From Gammaproteobacteria bacterium (GTDB lineage: Bacteria; Pseudomonadota; Gammaproteobacteria; Enterobacterales; Kangiellaceae): 64,000 nt of DNA. The DNA is taken from contig JABXHY010000057.1 in NCBI GenBank assembly GCA_013373375.1, forward strand, positions 44,754 to 108,753. The letters run 5' to 3'. Positions 26,487 through 35,320 of the stretch are shown here, one piece after another. Made by a program: the position numbers and the translations under genes. Numbering within the stretch: position 1 is the first letter of the stretch; every line of letters starts with the position of its first letter. The notes under the pieces are model-generated. The model saw only the letters and a program-made list of their open reading frames with translations, was not told where the DNA came from and did not search any database.

Positions 26487-26870
26487 TTGTTAAATATCAA
26501 ATTAAATTGGTAATTTTTAGTTAGCTGCTATTAGTGTGGTCTCTTGAATAAAATTCAAGTTTTAATGTGTCTAAGAGTTACTAAGTCTAAAACACGTCTA
26601 TTGTTGATTACTGAAAGATTATCTCGATTTAAAATTCAACTAAACCACTAACTCATACTAAATCACTAGCTCATTTAGAAAACGTATTTTACGTTCTCAG
26701 TTGTTTTAATACTAACGTTTTAGTTAGTTTGTCGAAAAATCCCATCTTTTGCCTTTGTCTGCTCGTATTGAGTTATTTTTGTTTTTAGTCATCAGTTTGA
26801 CTTAATCCAAAAAATATAAAGTGCTAGCATCTTCCCGCTTAAAACTCATAACAACAAAAAGGATGAAACG
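26487..26870. other. intergenic between divergent LpxR-like gene and the hotdog/diiron/AOS operon
   Basis: 384 bp of AT-rich sequence expected to hold both promoters. TTTGACTTAATCC near 26793 could be part of a -35 region. AAAAAGGATGAAACG is a good ribosome-binding site for 26871. No operator recognised. Confidence 0.3.
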
Positions 26871-27302
26871 ATGACGCTAGATGAATTGAAAAAGGTAATG
26901 TCGCCTTATCTCTTAGAGGGATATAAACAAGATAATATCGACATTGAAAAATACAACTTCTTTGAAGAAGATGGGAAAAATACTTTTACGTTTAACTTAA
27001 AGATAAAAGAATCGTTTATGTCGTCTCAATATGGAATATTTTTTTCAGGAATTACCGCAGAAGTATGGATATATCAAGCATGTGTGGTTTTGGCTCATCT
27101 TGATAACGATATGTTTCAGCAAAGAAAAGAAATAGTTTTGCAAGAAAAAAAGGTTAATTATTTAAAGCCAGTGCCCGCTGATAACGTGAAGGTGAGTGCA
27201 ACAATTGTTGAGAAGCGAACGACCAGTAAAGGTCAGATTCAGTATAAATTCGATATTAACGTAAGTAACGCCATTGTGGGTTACGGCGTAGCAATATTTT
27301 AA
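26871..27302 (+). CDS. hotdog-fold thioesterase/dehydratase-like protein (FcoT-like)
   Basis: 143 aa. A long central helix (FSGITAEVWIYQACVVLAHLDND) within beta strands ending in VNYLKPVPADNVKVSATIVEKRTTSKGQIQYKFDINVSN is the hotdog pattern. The pattern KPVP.d.v...a.i is common to acyl-CoA or acyl-ACP thioesterases. First gene of a three-gene operon, 17 bp before the next. It probably releases or supplies an acyl chain for the aminotransferase-family enzyme downstream. Fold assignment by pattern, so moderate. Confidence 0.6.
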   Translation: MTLDELKKVMSPYLLEGYKQDNIDIEKYNFFEEDGKNTFTFNLKIKESFMSSQYGIFFSGITAEVWIYQACVVLAHLDNDMFQQRKEIVLQEKKVNYLKPVPADNVKVSATIVEKRTTSKGQIQYKFDINVSNAIVGYGVAIF

Positions 27303-27319
27303 TTTTAAAATAGGAAAAA

Positions 27320-27994
27320 ATGATGCAACAAGTATACGATAAAGTGTGTCAAGACTGTCTTGCTAAACTCGTTAATACGAAAGCAATTTCAGATTTCGAT
27401 AAACTAACTGCAGCGCAAATGCAGAACTTCTTTGCCAATTTTTACTACATTGTTCAGCAATTTCCAAAACAACTTGGACTCTTGATTTTTAATGCACCGA
27501 ATAACGAGGCTTTATTTACGTTAGGTGATAATTTAATCGACGAGCTTGGCGGCGCTGAGAAAGTCGAGAAAATGGATTATTCCGGTTTGCATGTAAATCT
27601 ATTAGGTGGCTTGATGAAAGGTCTTGGATTTACTGACGGGGATTTAAAATCGATAACTCCCATTAAAGAAACTCAGGATTACATCAATTTTTTAAATGAT
27701 GGTTATTTAAATAAATCTTTCATTGAATCTATTGCCTACATTGCCGCAGGTATGGAAGCAATATTCCCTGAAATAGCCAAAAGAATGTATGCAGTACTGA
27801 GTTCACGTTTTTCAGACGAACAACTGATTCACTTTAAAGAGCATATGGTTGCCGATGTTAAACACGATCAGCAATTGAGAAAGATGATTTATCCGCTGTT
27901 AGAAGAAAGTGGCGCTGCAGAATTATTTGAGAAGGGAGCAAAAGAAGTTGCAGAGTATCAAATCGCAATGCTTGACGCTTTTGTTAGAGGATAA
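27320..27994 (+). CDS. haem-oxygenase-like diiron (HDO) family enzyme
   Basis: 224 aa, all helical. Candidate metal ligands are spaced as in the HDO group (UndA, CADD, SznF central domain): Glu75 in NLIDELGG, His91, Glu146/Glu151 in AGMEAIFPE, and His171/175, Asp179, His182 in HFKEHMVADVKHD. Such enzymes use iron and oxygen to cut, decarboxylate or N-oxygenate fatty acids or amines. The gene ends 5 bp before the aminotransferase gene, so the two are almost certainly co-translated. The reaction is not deducible. Confidence 0.72.
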   Translation: MMQQVYDKVCQDCLAKLVNTKAISDFDKLTAAQMQNFFANFYYIVQQFPKQLGLLIFNAPNNEALFTLGDNLIDELGGAEKVEKMDYSGLHVNLLGGLMKGLGFTDGDLKSITPIKETQDYINFLNDGYLNKSFIESIAYIAAGMEAIFPEIAKRMYAVLSSRFSDEQLIHFKEHMVADVKHDQQLRKMIYPLLEESGAAELFEKGAKEVAEYQIAMLDAFVRG

Positions 27995-27999
27995 TTTTA

Positions 28000-29100
28000 A
28001 TGGATATATCGTCACTCTATTTCAAAGAGCATGATCGTCACATTGCTGAAACAGCACAAATGAATGGTCAGGAATACCATTCATTTATTAGCGCTGATTA
28101 CTATTCTCTAAATAATCATCCGGAAGTAAAACAAGCAGCAATAGATGCAATTGAGACATTTGGTACTTCGTTAAGCGTTGGTCAATTTTCTGATCGCAGT
28201 CCACTCATTAAGCAATTAGAACAACATCTTTCTGATGTAGCCAAGATGGAAGCCAGTTGTATTTTTACTTCATGTTACGTCGCTAACTATGGCGTAATCA
28301 GCATCTTATCGAAGATCGACAATGTATTTTTTCTGTATGACCAATATTGTCATTCCAGTATTGTCAGTGCAATCAAATCGTCTAAAGCCGACTGTGATAT
28401 GTATGTGCATAATAATATGTCGGATCTCGCCGCCAAATTGGATCGCAATTTTGGGAAACAGGTCATTGTTATTTCGGAAGGGCTGTTCAGTGCCGATGGT
28501 GATTTTGTTGATCTAGTCGGTTTGGCTTCTTTGAAAAACAGTTTTGATTTTATGTTGTATATCGATGAAGCACATTCATTTCTGTTGTCACAATCACACA
28601 GGAATGTTGCTGATAAGTACCCTGAAGTTGAATCGGATGTTATTGATCTAATCACTGGGTCATTAAGTAAAGCTATGTGCTCAACAGGTGGTTTTGCAGT
28701 GGGTCAAAGAAAACTCATTGATAAAATTAGAATGAGCCGAGAGTATATATTTTCAACTGGTATTACCCCCAGCAATATAGCGGCATCGATTGCTTGCCTT
28801 AATGTGCTCTCTAACAATGATAGACATCAGAAGCTATCCAATAATATCGAGCACTTCAGACAACAAGCTAAGAAAAGTGGTATCGATTTGGGTAAAAGCG
28901 ATACGGAAAGTCCTGTGTTTACAATTTTTCCTAAGTCATCCTGCGTTGATGCTTACCAATTATTATTGAAAAACCATATTCTGGTTCAGCCATTGCTTTA
29001 CCCTGCCGTTCCTAAAGAGCATGAGCGATTACGTATTTTAATTAATGCTGCTCACTCAAAGGAGCAAATCGATTGTTTAATCGATAGCGTTGATAATTGA
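28000..29100 (+). CDS. alpha-oxoamine synthase family PLP enzyme (CqsA/KBL/SPT-like)
   Basis: 366 aa, fold-type I. ASCIFTSCYVANYGVISIL, FDFMLYIDEAHSFLL (Asp binding PLP N1) and the PLP lysine Lys224 in TGSLSKAMCSTGGF match 8-amino-7-oxononanoate synthase, glycine C-acetyltransferase and the quorum-signal synthase CqsA. These condense an acyl-CoA with an amino acid, losing CO2, to give an alpha-aminoketone. No biotin genes are adjacent, so a specialised metabolite or signal is more likely than biotin. It is somewhat short (usual ~390 aa), lacking part of the N-terminal arm. Confidence 0.85.
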   Translation: MDISSLYFKEHDRHIAETAQMNGQEYHSFISADYYSLNNHPEVKQAAIDAIETFGTSLSVGQFSDRSPLIKQLEQHLSDVAKMEASCIFTSCYVANYGVISILSKIDNVFFLYDQYCHSSIVSAIKSSKADCDMYVHNNMSDLAAKLDRNFGKQVIVISEGLFSADGDFVDLVGLASLKNSFDFMLYIDEAHSFLLSQSHRNVADKYPEVESDVIDLITGSLSKAMCSTGGFAVGQRKLIDKIRMSREYIFSTGITPSNIAASIACLNVLSNNDRHQKLSNNIEHFRQQAKKSGIDLGKSDTESPVFTIFPKSSCVDAYQLLLKNHILVQPLLYPAVPKEHERLRILINAAHSKEQIDCLIDSVDN

Positions 29101-29322
29101 TTAGGTATTAATGTAAAGACGGACGGTAAAGTAAAATAAAGTATCGAGAATTGAAAAATTTAAGTAAAGTCGTGTGATAATTTAGGTTCTAGATTATATC
29201 GTTTTGAAACTAACTTTCTAAAAAACTACTTTCTCAAAACTAACGTACTTAAACCTAGGTACTAAAAGCAAATCACAAGTTAAAAATCTTTCTTGTGTTT
29301 TGTTTTAGTATCTGTTGAATGG

Positions 29323-29365
29323 ACACCGAGCAATCGTGCGTCCTGATTGCTCGGTGTTTATTTTT
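29323..29365 (+). terminator. strong Rho-independent terminator of the AOS operon
   Basis: ACACCGAGCAATC (29323-29335) pairs perfectly with GATTGCTCGGTGT (29345-29357), followed by TTATTTTTTATT. It lies 220 bp after the AOS stop and just before the convergent lipoprotein gene. Confidence 0.85.
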
Positions 29366-29399
29366 TATTGTTTCTGTTTTCTTTTAAAACTCATATTAG

Positions 29400-32234
29400 C
29401 TAACGAACATCATCCCATGGACCACGAGGCCATGTTTTTTCGCCCCAGTCAATTAAATCTTGTAAGGCTTGCTCATTAACACCTAATGCTCGAAATTCAG
29501 GAATGACTTTAAAGGTATTTTTACCTTGATAAGGGCCCAGATCAAAACTGCAGGTTCCATTACAAGGAGCAAAATCGGTGCTATCACGGTCTTGTACTTT
29601 TCGATTATGATTGGCATTTGCCCATTCTTCCGCAGTTGCATTATCGGCGTCTGCAACAAAATCGATTAACATTGCGTTAATTAATTTTCGCCACAAGTCG
29701 TTGCCAACACTTGATTGTGCATCGGTATTGGTTGTGTTTCTTGCTGTACCAAAATACACGTAAGGTTGAGCGGTTCTTAAATCAAGTCCAGCTTCAACTC
29801 CATACTCACCATTGGTTTGAAGTTGGCGTTGTTTTATCATGGTTGCCCAAAAACGAAAACCTTGATCAATTCCTGAATATCGTTGCAATAATTCAACATG
29901 ACTGTAGGTGTAAGCGAAATGGGAGGGCATACTGTTTCGATAACCCGGGTTTAAAATCATATTCAGGTGGTACCAACTATTACTTTCGAAAATGCCTAAC
30001 ATTTCGCTTTGAGTAAAAAATCTGCGGCCAACGGTTCCAATAAAATGTGGGGCGCGATCGAAAATGTTTCGTCCTTCCGCAACCCAACCGCGTGCTTCGC
30101 TCGCATCGATACAACGTCCATCGGAACACACCGGTTGATTTTGCGTTAAAGAGGCTTGTTCTAAATTATTGCTGTGAATAACTTCCCAAAACTTCACCGA
30201 TGTCCATCCGGTTAATCCACGTTTTGCAATCTCTATCATTTCTAATGCGGCATCTGACGCTTCTATGTTGTCGCAATCGTTCCAGTTGATAGAAGGCATC
30301 GGCAGTTTGATATTACGCAATATATCGCCATTGATTGCTCTCATGGGTTCGCCTTGCTGACAGGTGAGGCCACTGCGTAACCAACGTTTTACATCTTTGG
30401 TAATTGCACCAATGGTTTCAGGATTTGGATTTGCTTCCGCGTCTTTGTAGAGTTTTTCATAATAGGGCATACCAACATCACGTCCGTCGTAATCGGAGTG
30501 GAGTGGTTGTGCGTTTGTGTTAAATGCATCGTCGGGGTGAATGATCGGAAGCCATTGATTCCACTCCGGCATCGCAATATTAATCGGCAACTCTCTAAAG
30601 TTGAGCGTTTTATACCGGTCGACAACAGTGTTGATGTCCGCTTGTGATGTACCGTTAGGGAATAGGTAACTCGCTAACTGATCGTCTCGATCTAAAATAG
30701 CATCAACGCCCGCGCCAGCAGCCCATTCATACACAGGACGATCATCAAGGTTTGGACCTGGCTGATAAGTCGGATTCCACGGTCTTGCTTGCTCAACTAG
30801 TGGAATATCCAGGCTTCGAATGTAAGATGCGACAAGTTCTGCTTCGATTTGGCTAAGTCCATGAAACTTTGAGCGCTCAATGATCGATTTGTTTGAAAAG
30901 TTAAAGTATTTTAGATCTCTTCCATCTTCGGCATGACATCCAGCACAGGACGCTTTGATATTCCCGTCTAACGCTCCTTGACCATTTCCTTGTCCATCGA
31001 GTCCATCGACCCAAGGATCGTACAATTTATTGTTCTCGCGCCACAGGGCCTCTCCCTGTGCAATTTCATTGGCTGAGTTTCTAGGAGGAGCCCACTCAGC
31101 AGGATTGTCAAAAATAAAGTCAGATTCTGTTAATACTTTTTGGTTGATGTCGTTATTTTTTATTAAATTAACATCGATAATTCTGTAACCAATACTAGGA
31201 GCTTCTGCATCTTTGTGTTCAAAGGTTAAAGTGTTTTCTCCGACGACTAACCCGCTGACGGGTAATTTCATTCGCACCGTTCGAAATGCGCCTCCTGCAG
31301 CTCCGTAGTTTGCTTCTCCACCAATAATGTCAATCTCAGAGTTTCCATAAACACTATCTTTCTCAGTAAAATGTTTAAGGGAAAGGGCGTCGCCATTGTT
31401 AACTCTTACCGTTGCTTTAATTTTTGAAGTATTTTTATCTAGATCCAGGTCGTGATAACCACAAGCATTACAACGAATGTATAGATGAGAAATATTGGAA
31501 GTGTCGGCGAGCTCAAAAGTAACGGTTTCGCTTGTGCCCGATGGTCCCATAACTTCGATCGGTAAGGTTATTCTTGCCGTGTCACCAGTATCATCATCGC
31601 CGCCATCTCCATCACCTGGATCATCTCCACCATCATCGACAGCAATTGCTCCATAGTTGGGATCAACATGGTCGTTTGTGTAGGTTAGTATATTGGTTGG
31701 TACTTCGACTGATTGGCCGTCATTAATTTGGTAATCCAGTGTAAGAGTTTGCCCGCGAGCGCCTTGAAAATATTCAACACGCAGTTCGTAATCACCAGGT
31801 TGAAAACTTACCGGATCTGAACTTACAGTTATGGCGCCATGTGAGCCGTCATTATTCGCTATTAATTGTCCATCAATAAATAAGCGAGACCCGTCATCGG
31901 AGGTTAAATGAAAGATGTAGTCTCCGGCGATCTCAAGTTTAATTAATCCACTTAAAACTAGACCATAATTATCTTCGCCAAGTTGATGAGTGCCGACATT
32001 GTCGACGATTTGACTGGAAACTGCCGTCATGGTTGTAAAGTCGGGTAGGGCAGTCCAACTTCCATTGTACTTATGCGCCCATAATCCATCTTGTTCGACG
32101 GGTGTATCATCGCCTTGATCAGGCTCTTCTTCAGAACCGCCGCCACAGGCAGCAACAAATGTTGTGAGTAAAACTATCAGCAGTGATTTTTTAATTAATG
32201 CTAAATAGGCTGGAATCGAACTTTTGATTGGCAT
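29400..32234 (-). CDS. large lipoprotein with PA14 domain and mono-haem cytochrome c region
   Basis: About 944 aa from the ATG at 32234. An upstream in-frame ATG at 32285 lacks a Shine-Dalgarno sequence and would put 17 residues before the signal. The lipobox FVAACGGG gives a lipidated Cys. An acidic linker precedes a PA14-like domain (LEIAGDYIFHLTSDDGSRLFIDGQLIANNDGSHG), then an Asp/Gly-rich spacer, a carbohydrate-binding-like beta region, and a cytochrome c segment with one CAGCHAEDGRDLKYF haem site (~residue 430). The large C-terminal part has no recognised domain. PA14 often binds sugars. Probably a surface or periplasmic redox protein acting on a polymer. Confidence 0.75.
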   Translation of the reverse strand: MPIKSSIPAYLALIKKSLLIVLLTTFVAACGGGSEEEPDQGDDTPVEQDGLWAHKYNGSWTALPDFTTMTAVSSQIVDNVGTHQLGEDNYGLVLSGLIKLEIAGDYIFHLTSDDGSRLFIDGQLIANNDGSHGAITVSSDPVSFQPGDYELRVEYFQGARGQTLTLDYQINDGQSVEVPTNILTYTNDHVDPNYGAIAVDDGGDDPGDGDGGDDDTGDTARITLPIEVMGPSGTSETVTFELADTSNISHLYIRCNACGYHDLDLDKNTSKIKATVRVNNGDALSLKHFTEKDSVYGNSEIDIIGGEANYGAAGGAFRTVRMKLPVSGLVVGENTLTFEHKDAEAPSIGYRIIDVNLIKNNDINQKVLTESDFIFDNPAEWAPPRNSANEIAQGEALWRENNKLYDPWVDGLDGQGNGQGALDGNIKASCAGCHAEDGRDLKYFNFSNKSIIERSKFHGLSQIEAELVASYIRSLDIPLVEQARPWNPTYQPGPNLDDRPVYEWAAGAGVDAILDRDDQLASYLFPNGTSQADINTVVDRYKTLNFRELPINIAMPEWNQWLPIIHPDDAFNTNAQPLHSDYDGRDVGMPYYEKLYKDAEANPNPETIGAITKDVKRWLRSGLTCQQGEPMRAINGDILRNIKLPMPSINWNDCDNIEASDAALEMIEIAKRGLTGWTSVKFWEVIHSNNLEQASLTQNQPVCSDGRCIDASEARGWVAEGRNIFDRAPHFIGTVGRRFFTQSEMLGIFESNSWYHLNMILNPGYRNSMPSHFAYTYSHVELLQRYSGIDQGFRFWATMIKQRQLQTNGEYGVEAGLDLRTAQPYVYFGTARNTTNTDAQSSVGNDLWRKLINAMLIDFVADADNATAEEWANANHNRKVQDRDSTDFAPCNGTCSFDLGPYQGKNTFKVIPEFRALGVNEQALQDLIDWGEKTWPRGPWDDVR

Positions 32235-32500
32235 GAAAGCTCTCGCAAGACAAAGGTTATCAATGTATGTCTGGATAATAGACATTCACAAAGCAATGTT
32301 TTGATACCTTGTTCAAAAGTGGAGCAATAAAATATCTCGAATTATGTGTAATATTCACATATTAGGTGAAGTTGGTATTTGAAGGTTAACTTACATTGCA
32401 CTCCGAGTTAGACGTAAGATCTTGATTCACATTAGACTATCGGTATGAATATTTATAAGCTCTGCGCAAATTAATAAGACAAAAGACACTAAGGCAACCA

Positions 32501-32809
32501 ATGTTAGAAATAAGACCCAATTGCGAATGTTGTGATAAAGACTTACCTCCGGACTCCACCGAAGCGATGATTTGCACTTACGAATGTACTTTTTGTGAGT
32601 CTTGCGTTGAAAATATGCTACAGAATGTATGCCCCAATTGTGGAGGAGGGTTTGTGAATCGTCCTATTCGACCGAAAGAAGCTTATCGAGAGGGCGTAAG
32701 CCTTCAACATCAATCTGCCTCCAATAAGCGAGTTCATACACCGTATTCTATTGAAGAATTAAAAGTTTTCGCAGAAAAGTTTAAACATATTCCACCTGAA
32801 CAGCGTTAA
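32501..32809 (+). CDS. DUF1272 zinc-ribbon-like small protein
   Basis: 102 aa. The N-terminus LEIRPNCECCDKDLPPDSTEAMICTYECTFCESCVENMLQNVCPNCGGGFVNRPIRP carries eight or more Cys in CxxC pairs, the DUF1272 signature, probably binding zinc. The family typically has ~70-80 aa; this one has a longer charged tail. Its stop overlaps the end of the convergent GGDEF gene by 4 bp. Function unknown. Confidence 0.85.
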   Translation: MLEIRPNCECCDKDLPPDSTEAMICTYECTFCESCVENMLQNVCPNCGGGFVNRPIRPKEAYREGVSLQHQSASNKRVHTPYSIEELKVFAEKFKHIPPEQR

Positions 32810-34818
32810 ATTCGATCGATGTTTTCAAAAGACGTATCGACTGTAATTAGCTTCATTTCAATTGATTTTTCGATGGGTTGTTTCAAGAGTTGATTTAACT
32901 GCTCGGCATCGTGAATGTCTTCGTTGTTAATCACCACCCAACTATCACGGTGATGTTGTTTTCCGTAGTAGAGTGCTGTGTCTGCCAAGCTGATGAGCTT
33001 AGACCAAATTGAGGTGACTTCTTCTTCGATAACAAATGGGTATTTTACTGCACCAATCGTGCAGGAAATATTTAACGTTAAATTACTCGGTAAAACAAAA
33101 GGTTTTGCACTGACAGCTTTTTTGATTCGGTTGGCAATCATGGAAACTTGTTGATTATTCTCAAGGCGTGTGGTTAGAACAAACTCTTCACCACCCCAGC
33201 GCACCAGCAAATCGGTATCTCGAATGGTTTCTTTTACTCGTTTACTGAGTTCGACTAAAACCTCATCGCCGATATGATGGCCATGGGTATCATTAACTTG
33301 TTTAAATAGGTCGATATCAAAGATAAAAATACCAAGTGCATTCGGTTTCTCTGTTTGATGCGAACGCTCGATAAAAGCGATTTCACGTTCAATTTGTTGG
33401 AGTAGATATCGTCGATTTCCAAGACCTGTTAGCGGATCCTGTGTACTCATTTTCTCAAATTGATTGGCAAGCCTTTTCTTTTGTTGCAGTTGGCTTATAA
33501 CTAACGCAGTAAAGAACACAAATAAAAAGAATAAAGCGACAAAATACTTCTTCTCAGTTTCGTGACGTGCAGTTTCTGATGCTTTTAATTGCCTCTCTTT
33601 ATCGAGCAATTGTGTTTTCATTTCCGATTCACGTTGAAGACGATTCAACTCAGCTGCGGATGCCGCTTTACTGCCGTGATTTTTTAATTCGGGTACCAGT
33701 TTATTTACAACTAACTCCCGAAGCTTTCGCAATCCCGCGAGCTCAATAGATTCATCCTCTAAATCGCTTAACCGGTTGTAGACATCGTAAGTGACCTCGG
33801 TTGTTGTACTTGGGTGCATATTCAAACAACTTCTAACTGAGTGTTTATCGTTCCACCGGTATTGCGCTAAATCACGATAGCACTGAAGGTAGGACTCTAA
33901 TACTTCTGAGGAGCGCTTGTGATCGCCCAGTTGTTCAAGGTATTTTTGAGCACGATCAAACTGTCCAAGTTCAGCTGCAGCCAAAGCTGAAAAACTTAAT
34001 GAATCTTTTCCTAAAGCTGTATCGGTAAAGCTAATTTTATCGAAGTATTCAAGCGCTTTTTCGTTATCATACAGATGAAGCATGTTGGCAATCCCAATAT
34101 TAAACCAGGCTTGCACATTTCTAGTTTTTGCTAAATCCAAACTGTAGTTCTTGACTAAGTTTTTCTTCTCTTCGGTCGCAATAATTTCATTATTTCGCTC
34201 GATAATTTCGTGTAAAATTTTAACGCCTTTTTTGATGTATTCTTCATCACCATTAACGATATACGATGTTGCGGTGTTAAACATAATGCCAATAAGGGTG
34301 TCCTGATCGATTCCTTTTCCTTTATCCAAAGCCATCTGATAGTTTTCAAATGCTTCCGCGATATGTCCTTCTTGAGACTGACGCCAAGCCATTTCACCCA
34401 ACGTAATTGCGACACGGTTCATATCATCGGCTTTTTCAGCATCTTTATACAGCTCATATAAAGTAGAAATGTACTCGTCATAGTCGTCGTATATTGCACG
34501 AGCACAGATTCGTCGCATGGTGAAGTCGGGTTGTAACGGTATGAACTTCTTGCATATTTGCTGCAAGTTTTGGGTATCCCGCTGGGCATAATAAACCGCC
34601 GTGATAGCCCGTTCTATCTGGTAGAGTTTTACTTCTGAATCTGCGGATTTGAGCTGCTGTTTTAGCCAGTCAAGACGCCCTGAGTGGTCGGCTTCATAAA
34701 ATTCAGTCGGAAAGTCAGGAAGTTTCTTGAGTTCATCAATAGTCACTTCCGCCCAGCATGAGGCAAAAGTAAAAAATATAAATAAAATCAGTTTGTTAGC
34801 AGACTTTATGGTTAGCAA
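32806..34818 (-). CDS. TPR-containing membrane-bound diguanylate cyclase (GGDEF)
   Basis: 670 aa. Signal peptide (cleavage near CWA), periplasmic TPR-like helical repeats (~30-390), a coiled coil, one membrane helix (~418-440, FVALFFLFVFFTALVISQL), then a GGDEF domain (~455-620) starting DPLTGLGNRRYLLQQIE. The active loop is GGEEF (RWGGEEFVL) and an RxxD inhibitory-site motif (RDTD) sits just upstream, so both catalysis and product inhibition look intact. It makes cyclic-di-GMP in response to a periplasmic signal. Confidence 0.9.
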   Translation of the reverse strand: MLTIKSANKLILFIFFTFASCWAEVTIDELKKLPDFPTEFYEADHSGRLDWLKQQLKSADSEVKLYQIERAITAVYYAQRDTQNLQQICKKFIPLQPDFTMRRICARAIYDDYDEYISTLYELYKDAEKADDMNRVAITLGEMAWRQSQEGHIAEAFENYQMALDKGKGIDQDTLIGIMFNTATSYIVNGDEEYIKKGVKILHEIIERNNEIIATEEKKNLVKNYSLDLAKTRNVQAWFNIGIANMLHLYDNEKALEYFDKISFTDTALGKDSLSFSALAAAELGQFDRAQKYLEQLGDHKRSSEVLESYLQCYRDLAQYRWNDKHSVRSCLNMHPSTTTEVTYDVYNRLSDLEDESIELAGLRKLRELVVNKLVPELKNHGSKAASAAELNRLQRESEMKTQLLDKERQLKASETARHETEKKYFVALFFLFVFFTALVISQLQQKKRLANQFEKMSTQDPLTGLGNRRYLLQQIEREIAFIERSHQTEKPNALGIFIFDIDLFKQVNDTHGHHIGDEVLVELSKRVKETIRDTDLLVRWGGEEFVLTTRLENNQQVSMIANRIKKAVSAKPFVLPSNLTLNISCTIGAVKYPFVIEEEVTSIWSKLISLADTALYYGKQHHRDSWVVINNEDIHDAEQLNQLLKQPIEKSIEMKLITVDTSFENIDRI

Positions 34819-35320
34819 ACTTTCTTAAATTCCCCTGTAATTCGATTAGTCACTGCTTGGGTAGAGCGTTAATCACTCTTATTGTCGTTGTATTATAGTT
34901 AATCGTGTATTAGGTCGCATAAAAATTATACTTTTAGATATTAAGCACCTAACTTTTTACCAAAATCTCACCTCAAAACTGGGGTGAATAAAAACTTGCT
35001 TTTAATTACTAGGTCCCAGAAACCGAGAACCTGAGTCTCATATATTTAGTATAAATCTCAAATCTAATAAATGCTAAATTAAAATTGCACTTTAGTACCA
35101 AATAAATTGCCAATAAGCCGTAAAATTACCAAATATAGGCTCTGGAGCTTAATTTAGTTTCTAACAAGAATTTGTTAAGGTGAGTATCTCTAACACAAAT
35201 GGCTTTCGAGAACTCACTCTCTGCGATACATGTCTCGGCGTTATCAAATCGGAAGATGATATTAAACAGGGAATCTGAATTGAAGCCATAAAACAAATGA
35301 AAAAATCCAAAGGGGTAAAC
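34819..35320. other. intergenic between divergent GGDEF and lipoprotein genes
   Basis: AT-rich, with no gene seen in either strand. AAAGGGGTAAAC immediately before 35321 is the likely ribosome-binding site for the lipoprotein. Confidence 0.35.
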
